A stretch of 64,000 nt of DNA, from the NCBI GenBank assembly GCA_015501605.1, contig JADNRZ010000002.1, positions 2,728,001-2,792,000 of the forward strand, in the 5' to 3' direction. How positions within the stretch are numbered: the stretch's first letter is position 1; the number at the start of each line of letters is the position of its first letter. The position numbers were made by a program, and so were the translations under genes. The notes under the pieces are model-generated. The model ran no database searches, was not told the DNA's origin, and worked only from the letters and a program-made list of their open reading frames with translations. Below, piece by piece: positions 58,655 through 64,000 of this stretch. The stretch comes from Panaeolus papilionaceus. Its lineage: Eukaryota > Basidiomycota > Agaricomycetes > Agaricales.

Positions 58655-61600
58655 ATGGTTCTCCCAGATATCGCGACATTGCAACTAAATGGCGCCGATT
58701 CAACTCCATGCGCTACTAACGCCTCTGGAATACCCATTCCAGAGGACATCAGTAACACGAAAGGCGATCGATATATGGAAACTTTGAAGAACTATGCAAT
58801 ATCACTGCCTTACACTATCGAGCCATACAACAAGATCATAGAGCTCCTCGACTTCATTATAACTCGTTTGACGCAAAGTGTCGAAGCCAAGGACTACGAT
58901 GTCGGCTTCTTGCAGTGGGATTCTATGTTGACATAGTGCGTCTCATTCATCCCATTCGAACGCCTTCTGATCTGGATTTACCCTCTTATTTTAGTTGGAT
59001 GATGTTGAAGTATCCCCTGCCAAAGGATCGCCGCGTCGCTTTGGCAAAGCTTTACTTTCATCTCAGTGTAACTCCTGGAATGAGTACCGAAATGGTGTCA
59101 ACATGCGCCGACGCGTTCAAAACTTTGACGAAATCGAAGCATAAAATCACGATTGACGATATGCGATTACCCTGGAAACCTATCTATGATATCCTTGGTC
59201 AGGACCTCTTTCTCAGTCGAAGGCAATTCGAATACACGTAGGTTATTCTGTATTTCATGTCAAGTTGATTGGGTTAACCTATGAAACGATAGGCACATAT
59301 CTTGGTGCATGGGATACATTGCCGACAACTCTCGGAAATTCTTCCATCCCGCTGCAATTAGTGATATACTGTCAACCTTCTTGCCACTGCTCGATGGCAC
59401 CAAACTTGACGTCAGTCCAGTTCTTGTTTCGCATCATCATACTCGTTCTGACAAGTCCCCTCAGACCATTCTCTCATCCCAGCATCACCTCATGACATTC
59501 CTTCCGTTGACACACCCACAATTCTATCTTCCTATGCTATTCCGCGTGTGGGAGTCCATAAACTCTTACATGTATGATGAACGCATGTTGCATTTTATAT
59601 CCAAGTTAACAGAGATGCATACAAATCCCCAAGTCAGCGATCCCAAGCGGATCTCTGAGATCCCAGATGATGAGAGATCTGAGGGTGAGGAAAGGCCAAA
59701 GTGGTTCCAAGACAATGCTTCAGACAACGTCCATTGGCAAGGCCTTTATAAGGATGTCGGTATCTTCACCGAGCACGAGTGGAGCTTCTTAATGTGCAAG
59801 TGTTTGGCGTCAATGGGTATGTCACGTCGTTTGAAGTGAAGACCATGATTTAATAAACGATTTCTGGCTTCAGAGATCCCGCTTGCCGACGGAGGGTCTC
59901 TTACCACAGGCCCATCTGCAGATAATCAGGCTGGGTTTGAGATAGGGAGACTCCCAAAACCACAATGGCGGATTCGTAAGTTCTCGCATTCGTCGTTAAC
60001 TCCTGGGATATTAATGTGTTACGCAGCATCACTGGCCCGTATTATTGTGTATTCCATAGCACCAGACGGCCTACCTGTTCCTCCTTCCAGTGCCCCAACC
60101 CCCGTGTTTTCTCCCCTTCCGTCTAGAGTCTCTACGCCGGCCCCAGACGGTCCTGCTGGAGATTACCTCTCTGCTCCACTTGCTAAGAAAGTTCACATGA
60201 AACCCGCAAAAGCCTATCTTGCCGGCTCAAAGGCCCTTGACTCACTAGCAAGACTTATTGCATCCACCGAGAGCTTCTTTCACCCTTCTAACTCTGGATC
60301 TTGGACAGCGGATGTAAGTATACGTTTTGTGCTGCCCGAAGCGACCGATAATAATCTTTATCAGTTGACTGCGTTCATCAAATATATCGTCTATGATTTT
60401 AACAAGCGTGCGTCGAATGCAATCGATATATAGCCTTTGGTTGACATAAAACTAGGATGGCACGAGGAACAACAACCAGACTGCAAGACACCTATGGTAG
60501 GGCATTCACATTCACCCCGTTGTGCCTTAATCATCTTTATTGATCTCTTTTTTTAGAATAGGCGCTTGACACGGCCTATGAGGCGTGAATTGGTCAAATC
60601 CTTGAGGACGGTTACACTTCTTGCCATGTTCTCGCAAGACCCGACAACAGTGTCTAATGTTCAAGGATGTTTGAAATCCATGAGCGTAATGGAACCTGAT
60701 TTGATTCTCCACCCTATCCTGGAGCGTGCAGTGCCTTCACTTGAGGCGTTGGTGGAAGTGCGTTCACGTTCCGTCTGGCTAAAGCCATTTAATGATGTTT
60801 GCTCATAACATCCTTAGACTCAGAGAACCATTGCTGTAATCAAGGCTCTCGGCGCTGTTGCACCAGCTTTGGTGTGTCGTGAAGTATACTACCCCGGTGC
60901 AAAACATTTAGTGCCTATCCTTCAACTTCTTATACCTGGAATCGATTTGGTGAGTCCGCATGTTAATATGTGATAGACTCAAATTCAAGTCTCCGCAAAG
61001 AATGACCCCTCGAAGACGGTAAGTTCTTCCAAGAGACAATAGTGACATCGTCTTATTTTCTCTACAGCTGTGTACGACCGCCTTCCTGATCGAGATATCT
61101 CAATACATCAAGATTGGAGATTTGACCGCCTATGAACAAACCCCTTCCAATGGACTAGACGCTGATTCATTCATATCACCGCCCCCACTAAGATTTGACG
61201 ATTTGGATGCCGTTTATTCCGAAACGGAACCTTTACTTACAGATGAGCAGGAAGATGCCATGTTGCGTGTAGGCCAGCTTACTTGCTACATGTATGTGTT
61301 GATAGGGACCAATACACCAACAGGATACTACTGGAAGCTTCCCGGATTGGGTGACTAGCTTTATTCGACGAGTTATCCAGCTCCTAGAAAATCTTCCCGA
61401 AGAGGGCCCTAATGGAACAGCCGGTGGGGCGAGTGAAGGTACGCACACATTTAAAATCGGTGTTTGAACGTCGTACTGAATGTGATAAAAGTTCAAATTA
61501 TAGACGCTGTTACAGGGGCATGCAGCCAAATCTGCGTGCACTTGTCAGAGCCATTATATGATCTGGTTCTTAACATGGTCTTCGACTACGCCAGCACGAA

Positions 61601-64000
61601 TGTCCGGACGAACGCTGTGAGAGCGATACATCAATTAGTGGAATGTGTCGCCAACGCAAATCCCGATAAAACTCTGGCAAAATTCTTTCCTTTTTGTTCG
61701 AAAAACATCAGGGTGGAGCTTGAAAACGGTGCTAGCTCGTTGCGGACTACTTCTTCATCCACTCCGCTCCCTTCAGACGCGACATTACACTGGAGTATGT
61801 ATCTATGTTAATCGTATCATATGAATCGCTAACTTGACCGTTAGACCTGGCCATACTGAGAGGGAGTGTTTACAAGTGAGCAAATTTTCTGAAGATCCGT
61901 CTATCTACCTGCGCTGACGTATCACCTTTTTCTTAGTGATGGGCGTGCAGTAAGATAAGATCTCAACTAAACAATTATCATTCTTACGGTGTTCGTCAGG
62001 TTCTCCCATACAAAGACGAATTGATGGATCTGATTCATCTACTTCATGCCAAAGCTCTGTCGAAGCGTGGCTATTCGTGGACTGGAAAATTCTTGTCGAG
62101 CTTACTATTGACACTTACACACACATACCCCTTGGAAAACAAGTTTATAAACCCGGAACAATGGACTAGCGAAGGTGGGTCTTCCTTATGGTTGCTGCTT
62201 TCGTGTCTAATTTTCAATAAAGAGTTCCGTAGGAATCATCATCGTCATTGGGGACAACTTTTCGCTCCCGATGAAGTGAAGGTGGGCTTTGAAACCGTCG
62301 TCATCTAATCAGATGTGTTTATGTTTTTTCAGATATCATGGCATATCCCTAACACCGAAGAGATTGAGTTTGTCATGCGTATTTTCCGAGAACTGGTCGA
62401 GCCTACATTGATGAAGCTCGAGATTCTCTTGAAGACAGGTGTTTTTAAGACGAGTGCTTTGTATTTTTGACCTGTTGTTATTGACATCCAGACCTCCAGA
62501 TACACGTGATGCCATTTGGAGGAATGATTTCTGTCGGTGAGTTCAGGCACTATAACCATGACGAGATGATACTTGAGCGAACCAATAGTCACCTAACCAT
62601 CGTTCGCAATGCATTTGCGGGAATTCCAACCCTGATGAAGGAACACATATCCCCAACCGAGACTTTCGAAGCAACTCTTACAAGTGATATACTGTAAGTT
62701 GCTGTGCTGTCAGCAATCAGATTCATTACAATAACGGTATTATCAGAAACGAGATTCCAGAGATGATAGGTTCAATCAAGTCCCTCAACTCTGGCTTTGC
62801 CCTCACAGACCCCAATGACCACCGCTGCATTTATCTGAGAGGTCTCAGACAACGCTTTGGTGATTTTCTACATGCCGCATCTGTATCCTTACGCCAGCAA
62901 GGCGAGGAGAATACAGTCGATGCTGTCCAAATTCTCGTGAGATCTTTTCTCGATATGTTATAAGCGCCTCATGACCAAGGATTATAGGTGAGATCTATTC
63001 GCACTTATATGATGGAATATGGTGACAGTCGCGATAGGTACATCCTCCTTTGTTCATAATACTGCTATTATATGCTTATATTGAATTTTAGTTACTATGT
63101 GAACGAAGAGCAGTATACTGCTGAGAAAAACGTTGCTCGCCAATATGCGGGACAAAAGGTTTGGCCAAGGGCTGTATATATCAGACGGGCTCGGTATGTC
63201 GTCCGTTTCACTTGAGGTGTAGTAGCTGACTGTACCTTAGATTCTATAATTCTGCGAGGCTACGTTGGAATTCATTGGAGCGCAGAAGGGGGGAGACAGA
63301 AGATCTCTTGATCGACGATCTAACTGAGTGGTCTATGTGGCACTATGCAGTAGTTAGACAGTGAGTTCATTTGGCTTGTTGGGTTTTGTCTTACGCATTA
63401 CCCCAAAGGTCAGCTCAAAGCCACTTGGAAGTCATTTGCACAGTAAGGACAACGGCTTTCAAGTTCATGCCAGTGAATCTCAGGCTTAGTTACACTTCCA
63501 GGTATTCGACGGTGTTAGGCGTCGAGCCCTCCCTATACTCCTGAAGGCTCTACAAGCAGGGGCAGACGACGACAGGATAAAGGGCGCTTTGTGGACTCTT
63601 AATCTCTCCGTTTTCGGGAAATATGCTATATCTGGTGCGCCGCATTTGCGACATTGTTTTCTTTACTTATTTGACTTAAGCTTGCTTTTAGAGCCTGGCC
63701 TAGCGAATGGGCTGTTGACAAGTCTCTTTGGCTGCCAACAGCACGAAAAGGTATGAAATCGACCCAGTTGTGTCTTATCAAAAAATCTAACATCCGCCTA
63801 GCCTTCTATTCAAGACTCTGTAGCAACAGTGTTTGAAAACTGTACGTATCCAGCTTCCTCAGCGATTTCCACTGTTTGATTCTGTTTTTCAAGGCCTCAG
63901 CAGTTTTGTGGAACCATGCACATTGACATATTCCATAACATCACCTGCTGTAGAGAAGTCGGTCATTAACATCAAAGAGATACTTTATATGGGCACCAAA
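58655..64000 (+). CDS. Proteasome activator Blm10/PA200 (PSME4), 5' part, runs off the window
   Basis: Very large HEAT-repeat protein that caps the 20S proteasome and opens its gate. Begins MVLPDIATLQLNGADS and continues through many small exons to the right edge, so the C-terminus is missing. Family-like blocks: WMMLKYPLPKDRRVALAKLY, LDSLARLIASTESFFHPSNS, LTAFIKYIVYDFNKR, then the conserved middle region GCLKSMSVMEPDLILHPILE, ERAVPSLEAL, AVIKALGAVAPALVCREVYY, YPGAKHLVPILQLLIPGID, and later LNEIPEMIGSIKSLNSGFAL and LTEWSMWHYAVVR. The first exon ends near 58938 and joins to WMMLKY. Exon borders were not all resolved. The ATG at 58655 is the first in frame. Confidence 0.88.

Overview
This is nuclear DNA from a filamentous basidiomycete, most likely an Agaricomycete. 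The genes are broken up by many short GT-AG introns of about 45-70 nt, the promoters have fungal TATA boxes and pyrimidine-rich leaders, and the gene set fits: a yippee protein, a mushroom-type BTB protein, a BTG/Tob protein, a SUZ12-like Polycomb subunit and a CAAX Ras. No bacterial operons, CRISPR arrays or intact transposons are visible. Wherever I joined exons by hand, I required the reading frame to close and recognised family motifs to join.

Layout. 0-4.5 kb: a SUMO protease (minus strand), an intron-bearing tRNA and a yippee gene. 4.5-16.3 kb: gene-poor, with one small TATA-driven ORF, a GTTAC-rich patch, a MITE-like inverted repeat and decayed sequence. 16.3-34.5 kb: compact housekeeping block with Ras, BTB, PXMP4-like, MTC1-like, complex I 30-kDa subunit, SPF27/BCAS2, a 1688-aa disordered protein, succinyl-CoA ligase beta and a DinB-like protein. 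34.6-40.2 kb: a SUZ12-like gene head-to-head with a class I (Rpd3-type) histone deacetylase. 40.5-43.7 kb: XPA/Rad14 and a TesB-type acyl-CoA thioesterase. 43.7-53.8 kb: sparse, holding ribosomal protein eS27, a BTG/Tob protein and a second small TATA-driven ORF. 53.8-64 kb: biotin synthase, a REXO4-like protein that lacks its catalytic residues, a possible Rxt2-like protein, and the 5' part of proteasome activator Blm10/PA200, which runs off the right edge.

Themes. Chromatin repression is represented by SUZ12-like, HDAC and perhaps Rxt2-like proteins. Mitochondrial metabolism is represented by NDUFS3, succinyl-CoA ligase and biotin synthase; peroxisomes by the PXMP4-like protein and the thioesterase. 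These are neighbours rather than an operon. The most unusual sequence-level result is splicing: the ras reading frame closes only with a 2-nt exon inside switch I, and several other genes use very small exons (9, 19 and 24 nt, and a coding exon holding only ATG) or a GC-AG intron. I found no convincing new multi-gene system. The best leads are the 2-nt exon, the degenerate REXO4-like protein and the SUZ12/HDAC divergent pair.
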